The translations under genes were made by a program, and so were the position numbers. From contig CM060193.1 of NCBI GenBank assembly GCA_030549335.1, positions 56,449,146 through 56,513,145 of the forward strand: DNA of 64,000 nucleotides, in the 5' to 3' direction. The notes under the pieces were generated by a model. It did not search any database, was not told the origin of the DNA, and saw only the letters and a program-made list of their open reading frames with translations. Of the stretch, positions 12,561 to 24,865 are shown in pieces; within the stretch, counting starts at the first letter, position 1; each line of letters starts with the position of its first letter. Source of the DNA: Pontederia crassipes. Lineage: Eukaryota > Streptophyta > Magnoliopsida > Commelinales > Pontederiaceae.

Positions 12561-12993
12561 TGTGTGTGTGTGTCTTCTTTAAGTGAACCTAATAATGATG
12601 CGTAGTGTTCATCAAACTCGACTATTATATCGAGCCAGAGGTTTTCCAAGAAAGTTTTCTGAGTTCCCAAATATATAATTTAATCGGTTGTACTGTTAAT
12701 TCTTGCTTTCTTGGTTGCGTCCATCGAATAAATTAATGTGCACTTTTGTGGTCTTCTTAACACGTCTCTTTCCCACCACCACATCATTGCACCAAGCACC
12801 TTCTGCGTGCCGCGGTGCCCTCTGCTATACTTCACAAAGTTATTTACTTATACCTTCCACACAACAGCATCGCATTAATTGATCAGAGCAATTCGACGCC
12901 ATATATATATATATATATATATATATGGCCGCATGCATAGTTATAACTTACAAGCAAAGCGAGAAGCGATAATATTCTGAATCACAAGCGGGC
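12561..12993. promoter_or_regulatory. Upstream region of the 13 kb DUF761 gene
   Basis: Part of it (about 12770-12810, TCTTTCCCACCACC and ACCTTCTGCGTGCC) matches the promoter regions of the DUF761 genes at 39.9 and 45.1 kb, showing shared origin. An (AT)n run lies at 12901-12926. I could not choose a single TATA box. Confidence 0.45.
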
Positions 12994-13317
12994 ATGGAGT
13001 TGCATCACTACTCTCACGTAGCAGCAGCATCCTGCAGGAAGCTGTGGAGGTCCGTGAGGGTTGCGTTCTTCGCGGCGAGGAGAGGCCTCGCCTCGATCGT
13101 ACGCCGCAAGGGCGCCTCCGGCAGCACCATGGCGCGGCCGCCAAGTTCCGTCGGCCATTCCTTTCGCTGGCGGGAAGGCGATTTTGAATGTGATCAGCAC
13201 TTTTCACCAGACAGCATTGAAGCCAGAGCTGAAGTGTTCATCCTGCAGTTTCACGAGGAGCTGAAAGCTCAGGAACTATTAATCAAACGCCGAGAATGGA
13301 ACCAAACTGCAGATTAA
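12994..13317 (+). CDS. Short DUF761 family protein
   Basis: Encodes 107 residues in one exon. The start MELHHYSHVA, the basic helix RKLWRSVRVAFFAARRGLAS, the central GHSFRW and the C-terminal SIEARAEVFILQFHEELKAQ match, in order, MELHHRYVAI, RKLWRSMRFAFFVARKGLTS, GHSFRLW and EIDDRAEEFISRFYEELRAQ of the DUF761 gene at 39906. The same ATG context (GGCATGGAGTTGCA) supports the start. It lacks the roughly 70-residue acidic middle segment of the larger paralogues and has a different C-terminal tail, so it may be a shortened or degenerating copy. The frame is intact from start to stop. An old gypsy LTR begins only 144 bases after the stop codon, which could affect its 3' end. Function unknown. Confidence 0.75.
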   Translation: MELHHYSHVAAASCRKLWRSVRVAFFAARRGLASIVRRKGASGSTMARPPSSVGHSFRWREGDFECDQHFSPDSIEARAEVFILQFHEELKAQELLIKRREWNQTAD

Positions 13318-13460
13318 AAATATCGTAAACACTTGTTTAATTTGGAGTAGATTGTAGTAGTTTGTTTAGCTACCAAAAGTTATGGAGTTATTAATGTTTT
13401 AGGGTGGTTATGTATGTATTCCTTTTTTCTCTATTTATTCTATGGTCCGTGTGTCATTTC

Positions 13461-15829
13461 TGTAACGACCTCAAAATTTGGCCCTAATTTAAAACTTTTG
13501 CCGAACCCTAAGCAACGTTACTTGAACTTTGACATGACCTAATTTCATAAAACTTTACAGCAGAAACATAATATAATAAACATAAATGATAAAATCATGA
13601 AAACAGTGGAAGACTTCATATAATAACCCAAAATACAGTTCTAGCCCATGGGCCACATAGGCTTTAACATCAATACCCAATAAAGGGTTCATAATACACA
13701 AAGGAGTCCAAATAAAAGTAAAAGACTCAAAGGCCCATAAGACATACATACTTGACTCTTATAAGAGTCCATCATCATAACATAAGTCTAAGAAAGATAA
13801 CTTGGGCCGTAGCCCGACGCGCCCATGTGCAACGTGTCCGTCATGAGGCCCTCGTCGTCGAACCTAAACCTCGTCCATATCTGCACGGATCCATGGGTGC
13901 AGGGGATTTCTTCCGTTAGAGTATGTTGAGGCATATGCATGCTATGATCCTATGGCATAATCTCTACATGTCATGGCATATGCATATCATCATTGTAAAA
14001 CATAAGTTATGTGTATGCTATGAGCTACTTATGCACTCTATATGGCATATGGACACATCATCATGGCAAAGTAAGATAATCATGTAACATCATCATCATT
14101 ATGTCAAAACGTATCATAACTTATCATTAAGCTAAGGCATATCATCATTTATCTTACTTTACTTTGACATCGTCTTTTATAACATCTATTGACAAAGGGA
14201 CATACATTAGCATCCGATTGGAGCTACATCTTCATCTTCGTCTTTATGCCCCAAGTCATCTTCGGAAAGTACATCTTAGGCTTAGGGCCCGTTGAAGTAC
14301 ACACATAGTGCAGGACTTTACTTTCCACTTGACAACATCTTTTAATCTTTCACCTTGGTTAAGATAGCTTATTATCTTGTTGATTGGGTAGACCATGTTG
14401 ATTTCGTGAGAACTTGGCTAGCTAGGCTGAGACAATTGTCTCATTGGAAGTACATACCTTCTTGGCAGAACTTTACTTCCCCGGGAATACATCACGAAAG
14501 CTAGCAAGTGAAGGACTTTATTCCCTTCACGATCACAACAAGACATCTTCACTCCAATCCATCTTTTACTTTCCTTCATCAGTACATACAAGCATTCCAT
14601 ACATGTTGCATGTTTTAACCCTATTTAAGGTCATACACACTTCAAATCATATTAAGTGTGGGCATTCAAACATAGCCAATCAGTCTCCAGAACGGACGAC
14701 CGTTTTGGATAACGGTCGACCATTGGGAGGATATCGGTCGACCAGTCGGATATCGGTCGACCGTTATGGTCCTTTTGGACGACCAAAATGGGTTTTCGGA
14801 TCGTCCGTTAATCACAGAATATGTCGAACATTTTGACAACACACATCGTACGACCGTTATTAAATCGGTCGACCATTACATTGCCATCGGATGACCGAAC
14901 AATCGTCCGCTAATCACAGAATGTGATTGTCCCTCCAGAACAATCGACCGATATGGAATCGGTCGCCCGTTCTGGGGCGACAGACACTCGATTTTACATG
15001 TTTTCTTCTCCAAATCTTACATACATCATGGTTTTGAGCTCATATTGACTTATACACATCACAAAAGGCATTCTTAACATTCTTAACATTCTAATCATAT
15101 AATATAAAGAGGTTTTCACATGAAGCATCTAATCATGCTAGTTAAGTTCATACATTTACATAAGCATAAAACCATTTCATTTGAGCTAGCATAAGTAACA
15201 ACGAACATCATAATTCCAAACATGATTAGCATTAGAACATAAAGCTTCATAAAATATGGCACATACAAGTAGTAATATGCAAAAGCCCTAATCATCCATT
15301 TCAAGAACACAAGTTGGTTCTTGATGCCCTAATCCATTCACACAATCATCATTAGGGAGGTGATTAAGGATTTGGATCCCCTCAACATACCTCGATTAGC
15401 TATGCTTAACTCTAATCTTCTTCCTCTAGCTTCAATCCCTTCTTTCTCCCTCCTAGTTCACTAATCACGAGCTAAACAGGGCTGCTACAGTGAAATGGTG
15501 ATTAGAGTGAGCTAATATCCTACTAATAGCTAAATGGAGAGAGAGAAATGGTAAGAGAGCTTGCTATGGTCCAATGGACACTTCATGGTGACTTACTATA
15601 GCAAAAATGGGGCTCTTTGCTTGCTGGGCGTGAGGGGCTTGGAGAGGAAGAGGGGAGATGGTTACTGTAGCTACTTTTTGGGGTTTGAGTGTGCTGGCCG
15701 ACATGCATTAGGTGAGAGGGGTAGTAGGGAAATAGTTAACATGTTATGAAGTGATGGGCTTTGGGCTGCATGCGGTTGGGCTTTTGCATTGTCTTTCTTC
15801 TTTTTTTTAAAAATTATCCGGATGTTACA
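13461..15829 (-). repeat. Gypsy I LTR (3' LTR in element orientation)
   Basis: About 2.37 kb, starting TGTAACGACC and ending GATGTTACA. It matches 22478-24865 throughout. It contains a cluster of GGTCGACC-type palindromes at about 14690-14960. Open frames inside it are not genes. Confidence 0.9.
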
Positions 15830-15839
15830 ACTACCCCCC

Positions 15840-17345
15840 TTAAATAAAAATTCGTCCTCGAATTTTAATAAATTTCAAAATGCTTACCGAAGAGTCTTGG
15901 AAACTTCTCTCGCATTTTCTTTTCGAGTTCTCATGTAGCTTCTTGTCCCCTATGATGCTTCCATGCCACTTTGACCATAGGCATTGTCTTGTTCTTGAGA
16001 TGCTTCACTTGATAATCTATAATCTCTATAAGTTGCTCCACATAAGTTAAGTCTTCTTTGATATTCAGCTCTTCAATCCTTATCATGTTTGCCTCATCAT
16101 GCGCATATTTTCAGAGCATAGATACGTGGAAAACATTGTGAAGTCTAGCATATGAAGGTGGTAATGCTAGCTTATAAGCCGCTTCGCCAACTTTCTCAAG
16201 GATCTCAAAAGGTCCAATATACCTTGGTGTCAACTTTTCTTTCTTGCTAAATCTCGTAACACCTTTGGTTGGTGAGACCTTGAGCATCCAACTTCATATA
16301 GTTGCTCTCTTCTCCTCAAATCCGCATAACTCTTTTGCCTACTTTGTGCCTCTAGCATCCTTTGCTTGATCAAATCTACTTTGTCAACATACATATGGAC
16401 CAAATCCGGTCCAAGATATCTTTCCTCTCCGATTTCACTCCAACATACCGGAGAATGGCAAGGCCTACCATATAGAGCTTCGAATGGTGCCATCTTGATA
16501 CTTGAGTGATAACTATTGTTATAAGCAAATTCCACCAAAGGAAGGTGGTCATCATAATTTCCATGTCAATCTAAGGCACAAGCTTTAAGCATATCCTCAA
16601 GTGTTTGAATTGTTCTCTCACTTTGGCCGTCGGTTTGAGGATGGAATATCGTGCTGAAATTTAGCCTTATTCCAAAAGCATTTTGGAGACCTTTCCAAAA
16701 TCTAGAAGTAAATATCGGATCTCTATTCGAAACAATAGAAGCTGGAATTCCGTGTAAACGGATAACCTCATTCACATATAATTCTACCATGCTCTCCATG
16801 GTTTGACTCACTTTCATAGGAATAAAGTGAGCCGACTTCGTCAAACGATCAACTACAGCCCATATTGCATCATGACCTTTTCGGGTTCGAGGTAATCCCA
16901 CCACAAAGTCCATGGAGATACTTTGCCATTTTCATTCTGGGATGGGTAAAGGTTGTAACTTGCCACAAGGCCTTCGATGTTCAATCTTAACTTGTTGGCA
17001 CACTATGCACTTAGCTACATACTTGGCCACTTTCTTTTTCATGTCTTCCCACCAAAAGTTTCTTTGCAAGTTCTTGAACATTTTAGTGCTTCTAGGATGA
17101 ATTGAGAATTCAGATTTGTGATATTCATCCAAAATCTCTCTTCTTAGTGCCTTGTCCTTTGGGACCCATAGGCAGTTCTTGTACCGAATTGCTCCATCTT
17201 GGCCATACTCAAAGCGATTCCTTTCACTTTTGCATACATTGATCATCCTTGCATATTCCGGGTCCTTCCTTTGAACTTCAATGATTCTTCTCACTAAGCT
17301 TGATTCAATCACGTGATGAGTCATACACATGATCCTTCGACCAAA
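15840..17345 (-). mobile_element. Gypsy I integrase and chromodomain region
   Basis: Minus-strand integrase signatures include the zinc-binding part near 17100-17000 (ending CIVCQQVKIEHRR), the core MDFVVGLPRTRKGHDAIWAV near 16910 and the Tekay-type MAPFEALYGRPCHSP near 16480. A chromodomain-like stretch follows at about 16100-15880. A CACTA element separates it from the RT/RNase H part. Confidence 0.8.
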
Positions 17346-17894
17346 AATCCCTACAAGAAAAACGTGGATTACCGACGGTCCGAATCGTCGGTAATCAGCC
17401 CAAAAACCGTCGGTAACGCAATTACCGACGGTTTTTCAGTCGGAATCGATCCGTCCGAAAAACGCTCGTCGCAAATGGATTTGCGACGGTTGAAAAAAAT
17501 TCGTCGAAAATATCGACGATTCTGGCCGTCGGAACAGTCCCCGACGGTTCGACCCGTCAAAATTTTCCGACGGTTGCAATCGTCGGAAAAGTCCCCGACG
17601 GTTGCAACTGTCGGAAAAAGCTCCGAGCCGTCGATATTTTCGACGGTTGCAACCGCCGGAAAAGTCCCCGTCGGTTCGAACCGTCGATATTTCCGACGGT
17701 TCCAACCGCCGGAAAAGGCCAGCGGTCCGAGCCGTCGAAATTTCCGACGGTTCCAACCGCCGGAAAAGGCCGGCGGTCCGAGCCGTCGCAACTTTTCGAC
17801 GGTCCCAACTGTCGAAACTTTAGACGATTGTCGCAACCGTCGATCTTTTGAAGGTCGCGACCGTCGCAAGTAATTTTTTAAATATAAAAAAATT

Positions 17895-18350
17895 AGCGGC
17901 CGGATCCGGCCCGCCTGGTGGCCGATCCGCCGCCAGGAGGCCGGATCCGGCCGTCTGGCGGCCGGATCCGAACGGCCACGGCCGGATCCGAACGGCCACG
18001 GCCGGATCCGGCCGATAGCAGAGAGAGAGATGCCGGCGCCGCTAGGAGGTCGGATCCGGCCCGCCTGGCGGCCGATCCGATGCCAGGAGGCCGGATCCGC
18101 CGCCAGGAGGCCAGATCCGGCCCGCCTGGCGGCTGATCCGCCGCCAGGACGCCGGATCCGGCCCGCCTGGCGGCTGATCCGGCTGGCCGTTCGGATTCGG
18201 CCGTGGCCGTTCGGATCCGGCAGTGGCCGTTCGGATCCGGCCGCTGGAGGCCGGATCCGGCCGCCTGGCGGCCGGATCCGAACGGCCACGGCCGGATCCG
18301 AATGGCCACGGCCGGATCCGAACGGCCACGGCCGGATCCGGCCGACAGCA
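17895..18350. repeat. GC-rich GGATCC tandem array in CACTA I
   Basis: Dozens of imperfect copies of short units built on CGGATCCGGCCG and CGGATCCGAACGGCCACGGC, many of them self-complementary. Overlapping frames translate to Gly-Arg-Ile-Arg-Pro repeats on both strands, as expected for an array rather than a protein. A shorter version lies in CACTA II at 31610-31920. Confidence 0.85.
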
Positions 18351-18817
18351 GAGAGAGAGATGCCGGCGCGGAGCGGGAGAGAGAGATACGCCGGTGCGAG
18401 AGAGGGTCGCCGATGCGGGAGAGGGTCGCCGGCGTCCGGCGCGCGGGAGAGGCCGATCTCGCGGCGTAACCGGCGTCCGTGCTCGCAGCCAGGAGAGGGA
18501 GAGAGGAGAGGAGGGAGAGAGAGAGGAGTGGAGGGAGGAGGGAGAGAGAAGAGGGAGGAGGGAAATATATAAAGGAAAAAAAGTGGAAAGAAAGCGGGAA
18601 AAAGGGAAAAAAATGGGATAACGAAATTTTAATTACCGACGGTTTCGACCATCGAAAATATAAATAATAAATAATTTTATTTTATTTAGTTATATATAAT
18701 ATTTATTTTTTATTTTACCGACGGTCAAAACCGTCGGTAATTGCGACGGTTTGGATATCCGTCGAAAATTACGGCGGATTTACCGACGGTTACGACCTTC
18801 GGAAATTGCGGCGGATT

Positions 18818-19270
18818 TTGCGACGGATGGATATCCGTCGAAAATATCGACGTTCCTAACCGTCAAAAAATTAAATAATAATATAATAAATTATATAATT
18901 AATTTTTTTATTTCCGACGGTCACAACCGTCGGAAAATCCGTAGGAAAAATTTAATAATAATATTAAAAATATATAATTTATTTTTTTATTTCCGACGGT
19001 CCTAACCGTCGGAAAAGTCGTCGGAAATTGCGACGGATGGATATCCGTCGAAAATATCGACGTTCCTAATCGTCAAAAAATTAAATAATAATATAATAAA
19101 TTATATAATTAATTTTTTAAATTTCCGACGGTCGTGACCGTCGGAAAATCCGTCGAAAAAATTTAATAATAATATTAAAAATATATAATTTAATTTTTTT
19201 ATTTCCGACGATCGTAACTGTCGGAAAAGTCGTCGGAAATTACGACGAATGGATATCCGTCGAAAATATC
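18818..19270. repeat. About 210-base tandem repeats in CACTA I right arm
   Basis: Units start at about 18818, 19028 and 19243 (GCGACGGATGGATATCCGTC or close variants). Each unit alternates palindromic CCGACGGT.ACCGTCGG pairs with AT-rich spacers (AAATAATAATAT). The same structure recurs in CACTA II near 38378, 38588 and 38789. Confidence 0.8.
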
Positions 19271-19309
19271 GACGTTCCTAATCGTCAAAAAATTAAATAA
19301 TAATATAAA

Positions 19310-22300
19310 TTATTTCTGACGGTCATAACCGTCGAAAAATCTGTCGGAAACGGAACCGTCGAAAAATCCGTCGCAAATAGCGACGGATTTAGAACCGTCA
19401 AAAATTATCCGTCGAAAAATCGCGATTTTCTTGTAGTGAATACTTGGGGCCCATTGCACTATGCTTTCCACAAGGTTCCACTTGTGGACACTTAAACACC
19501 CAAGTGATCCTTCCCATTTGCGACTTAGAGCATCGGCAACTACATTTGCCTTTCTGGGATGATACAAGATCGCAAACTCATAGTCTTTGAGAAACTCAAG
19601 CCATCTTCTTTGCCTCATGTTCAACTCCTTTTAAGAGAACACATACTTCAAGCTCTTATGGTCTGTGTACACTTCAAAATTTTCACCATACAAATAATGG
19701 CGTCATATCTTCAAGGCAAATACCACCGCCGCCAACTCTAAATCATGAGTTGAATAGTTGACTTTACGTTTATTCAATTACCTTGAAGCGTATGCAACCA
19801 CTTTGCCATGTTGCATAAGTACACATCCCAATCCGGTACCACATGCATCACTATAAATCACATAACATCCGCTTCCCGTGGGAATGACTAAGATTGGTGT
19901 CGTTGTAAGTCTTCTCTTTAGCTCTTGAAAGCTTGCTTCACATGCTTGTGACCATATGAATTTCTCGCATTTCCTTGTCAACTTGGTCATAGGAGCGGCA
20001 ATCTTAAAAAAGTCTTGGATAAACCGTCTATAGTATCCAGCAAGTCCCAAGAAACTTCAAATCTCGGTCACATTCTTGGGCCTATTCCAATTCATCACTG
20101 TCTCAACCTTTGCCGGATCCACGGCCACTCCGTGTCTTGACACAATATGTCCTAGAAACATTACTTCTTCAAACCAAAATTCACACTTAGAAAATTTGGC
20201 GTAGAGCCTATTTCTTCTCAAAGTTTCCAAAATGATGCAAAGATGCTCTCGGTGCTCTTTTTTCCTTGATGAGTAAATGAGGATATCATCCACAAATACG
20301 ATCACAAACTTGTCCAAATATGGATGGAAGACCCTATTCATCAAATCCATGAATGCGGCGGGCGCATTCGTTAGTCCAAAAGACATAACAAAAAATTTGT
20401 AATGTCCGTACCTTGAACGAAATGCCGTTTTGAGAACATCTTGCTCGGCTACCCTTAGTTGGTGGTAGCCACTCCTTAAGTCAATTTTGGAGAAAACCGA
20501 CGCCGTTGATAATTGATTGAAAAGATCATCGATTCATGGAAGGGGGTACTTGTTCTTCACCGTGACTTTGTTGAGCATTCGGTAGTCAATGCACAACCTT
20601 AAAGAACCGTCCTTCTTCTTGACGAAAAGTACTGGTGCACCCCATGGTGAGACGCTTGGCCTTATGAAACCCTTATCCAAAAGCTCTTGTAATTGAGTCT
20701 TCAACTCATGCATCTCCGCCGGAGCCATTCGGTAGGGCGGCTTCGAAATAGGAGCGGTACTCGGAAGTAGTTCAATATTGAACTCAACTTCCCTTCTTGG
20801 CGGCAATCTCACAATGTCTTTCGGAAAGATGTCGGGATATTCTCTCACCACATCCAAGGATTCAAGTGTCTTAGATGGTGAATCCGTCTTGATGGCACTT
20901 GATAGAAATCCTCTTGCTCATTTCTTGATTATTTTACTTGCTTTGATTGCTGAAATTAACATCTTGACTTCCTTAGAGGGAATTCCTCTAATTATTGTGG
21001 GCTTTCCATGATGGTCACCTATAAAAACTTTCTTTTCTTTGCAATACATGTGAGCATCATTATAGAATAACCAATCCATTCCTAAGATTACATCATAATC
21101 TACCATAGGGAGCAATATGAGATCACACGTAAAGTTCTTCTTATCTATTTTTATAGATACATTGGGGATATATCTCCTAGTAGCTACCATGCCGGTGGGA
21201 GTCACTACTTCTAGTTGACAATTCGTAACTAAAGGTCTTACTTCTAACATGCTAGTAAATGCATGGGAGATAAATGAATGGATTGCACCTGAATCGAAAA
21301 GAACATTGGCATAGTGTCTGACAATTAAGATATTACCTTGGATCACATCATTGGCTTGGGTGGCTTCATCAACTTTCATGGCAAACACTCTTGTCGGGGC
21401 TCTTGGCGGATCCATTGCCATATTTCCTTTGTTGCGGTTGTCCCCATTCTTTTCCGGACAGTCCTTGATGTAGTGACCTGCCTTCCCACATTGTAAGCAT
21501 GTTCCGCCCATCATGTGGCATTCGCTGAAATGGTATCTACAACAATGGAGGCATACACCTTTCCCTTGCTCCACTTTCTTTGGTGAATGGTAAAGAATTT
21601 TCCTTGGGCTCTTTCCTTCGGATTTCTTGGTCATTTTTCCTTTAGCCTCTTGCCTCTCGTTGAATGTTCTTTCATGATCTGCGGCAAGGTCCACCGCTTC
21701 TTTCATAGTGGTGCAGCGACCACTTTTCACCAAGGCTGCAGTCCTGACCTCAAGCCGTTGATAAACCTCTTCGTTCTTCGAAGCTCGTTCTCATTGAGCT
21801 CCCCGTACTTTTTCAACATCAAGAACGTTTCCACATACTCTCCTACAGTCATACTTCCCTGAACGAGGTTGAGAAACTCATCCCTCTTTTTTTCCTTTAC
21901 GTGGTTCGGGAAGAAACGAGCTTCGAATGTTTCCACGAAGCTCTCCCAATCTACATTCTCCTCACTCTCATTGTTGGTCTTCAACGGTGCTTTCCACCAT
22001 GCCTTGGTCCGGCCACAAAGGTAATGTGTAGCATACCTCACTTTGCGATCTTCGGGGCACTCCATAACTTTGAGGATGTCCCCTACATCTTCGATCCAAG
22101 ATTCTGCTAACTCTAGATCTCATACTCCATCATACTTTGAGGGCTGGAGTCTTAGGAACCTCTCAATGGAGTAATCCGGCTCATTACTTCTTTGGGCATT
22201 TTGGGCTGCTCGGATTAGACCATCAAGAAATGCATTCCTTTCATACTCCTAATCAACGATGGGACGTCTTGGCATTTACATTCATATTCAAAACAAACAT

Positions 22301-22330
22301 AGACATTATTAGCAAGGGCTAATCATACAT
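19310..22330 (-). mobile_element. Gypsy I Gag, protease, RT and RNase H region
   Basis: Recognisable fossil domains on the minus strand: a Gag capsid-like region, a CCHC zinc knuckle (CLQCGKAGHYIKDC) near 21470, an aspartic protease motif (LFDSGAIHSF) near 21290, reverse transcriptase with FVDDILIYS near 20280, and RNase H with SDACGTGLG near 19840. The order is that of Ty3/gypsy. The region as a whole is broken. Confidence 0.85.
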
Positions 22331-22477
22331 AACATTTACCTTAGGTTCGGTAGCACCTCATGACGATTGCACATGGACTTCATACTTAGACATTACACTT
22401 AGACACTTTAGCCAACCATTGGCTTACACATCCTGAACCTAATACTTAAGAGCCAACACTAGGCTCTGATACCATAC

Positions 22478-24865
22478 TGTAATGACCTCAAAATTTGGCC
22501 CTAATTTAAAACTTTTGTTGAACCCTAAGCGACGTTACTTGGACTTTGACATGACCTAATTTTATAAAACTTTGCAGCAGAAATATAATATAATAAACAT
22601 AAACGATAAAATCATGAAAACAGCGGAAGACTTCATATAATAACCCAAGATACAGGTCTAGCCCATGGGCCACGTAGGCTCTAACATCAATACCCAATAA
22701 AGGGTTCATAACACATAAATGATTCCAAATAAAAGTAAAAGACTCAAAGGCTCATAAGCCTTACATACTTGACTCTTATAAGAGTACATCATCATAACAT
22801 AAGTTTAAGAAAGATAACTTGGGACGTAGCCCGATTCGCCCATGTGCAACGTGTCCGTCATGAGGCCCTCGCCGTCGAATCTAAACCTTGTTCATACCTG
22901 CACAGATCTATGGGTGCAGGGGATTTCTCCCGTTAAAGTATGTTGAGGCCTATGCATGCTATGATCCTATGACATAATCTCTACATATCATGGCATATGC
23001 ATATCATCATTGTAAAACATAAGTTATGTATATGCTATGAGCTACTTATGCACTTTATATGGCATATGAACACATCATCATGACAAAGTAAGATAATCAT
23101 GTAACATCATTATCATCATTATGTCAAAACATATCATAACTTATCATTATGCTAAGGCATATCATCTTTTATCTTACTTTACTTTGACATCATCTTTTAT
23201 AACATCTATTGACAAAAGGACATACATTAGCATCCGATTGGAGCTACATATTCATCTTCGTCTTTATGCCCCAAGTCATCTTCGGAAAGTACATACACGT
23301 GCAGGACTTTACTTCATAGGCTTAGGGCCCGTTGAAGTACACACATAGTGCAGGACTTTACTTTCCACTTGACAACATTTTTTAATCTTCCACCTTGGTT
23401 AAGATAGCTTATTATCTTGTTGATTGGATAGACCATGTTGATTTCGTGAGAACTTGGCTAGCTAGGCCGAGACAATTGTCTCATTGGAAGTACATACCTT
23501 CTTGGCAGGACTTTACTTCCCCGGGAATACATCACAAAAGCTAGCAAGTGAAGGACTTTATTCCCTTCACGATCACAACAAGACATCTTCACTCCAATCC
23601 ATCTTTTACTTTCCTTCATCAGTACATACAAGCATTCCATACATGTTGCATGTTTTAACCCTATTTAAGGTCATACATACTTCAAATCATACTAAATGTG
23701 GACATTCAAACATAGCCAATCAGCCTCCAGAACGGACGACCATTTTGGATAACGATCGACCATTTGGAGGATATCGATCGACCGATCGGATATCGGTAGA
23801 CCGTTATGGTCCTTTCGGACGACTGAAACGGGTTTTCGGATCGTCCGCTAATCACAGAATATGTCGAACGTTTTGACAACACACATCGTACGACCGTTAT
23901 TAAATCGGTCGACCATTACATTGCCATCGGATGACCGAACAATCGTCCGCTAATCACATAATGTGATTGTCCCTCCAGAACAGTCGACTGATATGGAATC
24001 GGTCGCCCGTTCTGAGGCGACAGACACTCGATTTTTCATGTTTTCTTCTCCAAATCTTACATACATAATGGTTTTGAGCTCATATTAACTTATACACATC
24101 ACAAGAGACATTCTTAACATTCTTAGCATTCCAATCATGTAATATAAAGAGGTTTTCACATGAAGCATCTAATCATGCTAGTTAAGTTCATACATGTACA
24201 TAAGCATAAAATCATTTCATTTGAGCTAGCATAAGTAACAACGAACATCATAATTCCAAACATGATTAGCATTAGAACATAAAGCTTCATAAAATATGAT
24301 ACATACAAGTACTAATATGCAAAAGCCCTAATCATCCATTTTAAGAACACAAGTTGGTTCTTCATACCCTAATCCATTCACACAATCATCATTAGGGAGG
24401 TGATTAAGGGTTTGAATCCCCCAACATATCTCGATTAGCTATGCTTAACTCTAATCTTCTTTCTCTAGCTTCAATCCTTTCTCTCTCTCTCCTAGTTCAC
24501 TAATCACAAGCTAAACAAGGCTGCTACAGTGAAATGGTGATTAGAGTGAGCTAATCTCCTGATAATAGCTAAATGGAGAGAGAGAAATGGTAAGAAAACT
24601 TACTATGGTCCAATGGATACTTCATGGTGACCTACTGTAGCAGAAATGGGGCTCTTTGCTTGCTGGGAGTGAGGGACTTGGAGAGGAAGAGGGGAGAGGG
24701 TTACTATAGCTACTTTTTGGGGTTTGAGTTTGCTGGCCGACATGCATTAGGTGAGAGGGGTAGTAGGGCATTAGTTAACATGTTATGAAGTGATGGGCTC
24801 TGGGCCGCATGCGGTTGGACTTTTGCATGGTCTTTCTTCTTTTTTTTAAATTATCCGGATGTTAC
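22478..24865 (-). repeat. Gypsy I LTR (5' LTR in element orientation)
   Basis: About 2.39 kb, the partner of 13461-15829. It lies immediately outside the tRNA-Met primer site. The palindrome cluster recurs at about 23730-24010. Confidence 0.9.

Larger units (their letters stand above)
17349..19438. mobile_element. CACTA I: non-autonomous CACTA (En/Spm-like) element, 2090 bp
   Basis: Inserted in Gypsy I between the RNase H and integrase regions. Ends are CCCTACAAGAAAAACG on the left and CGATTTTCTTGTAGTG on the right; the right end is the canonical CACTACAAGAAAA terminus and the left has one base changed. The flanking 3 bp duplication is AAT (17346-17348 and 19439-19441). No transposase is encoded. 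The parts, in order, are: a left arm of ACCGTCGG/CCGACGGT palindromes (17360-17870), a GC-rich array of CGGATCCGGCC units (17895-18350), a purine-rich tract (18485-18615), and an AT-rich right arm of about 210-base repeats with the same palindromes (18710-19420). Long open frames across it are repeat artefacts. Confidence 0.92.
13461..24865 (-). mobile_element. Gypsy I: Ty3/gypsy chromovirus, Tekay/Del-like, with nested CACTA
   Basis: LTR retrotransposon read on the minus strand, flanked by ATTTC on both sides (13456-13460 and 24866-24870), the expected 5 bp target duplication. The primer-binding site is TGGTATCAGAGC on the minus strand at 22463-22474, complementary to initiator tRNA-Met. A polypurine tract lies next to the left LTR (15831-15843). 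The coding order Gag, protease, reverse transcriptase, RNase H, integrase, chromodomain is recognisable. The element is broken in several places and is split by a CACTA transposon. By eye the LTRs differ about once every 20-30 bases, suggesting an insertion of the order of one to a few million years old; that age depends on an assumed rate. Confidence 0.9.

Noticed and set aside
14444-14836. 130-codon frame in the Gypsy I LTR, repeated at 23484-23876
   Set aside because: It occurs in both LTRs, spans the palindrome cluster and shows no domain; treated as non-coding LTR sequence.
17369-18621. Long open frames on both strands (up to about 300 codons) through 17.4-18.6 kb
   Set aside because: They are translations of CACTA I palindrome and GGATCC arrays (Gly-Arg-Ile-Arg-Pro and Arg-Arg-Leu repeats) in several frames at once; matching frames recur in CACTA II.
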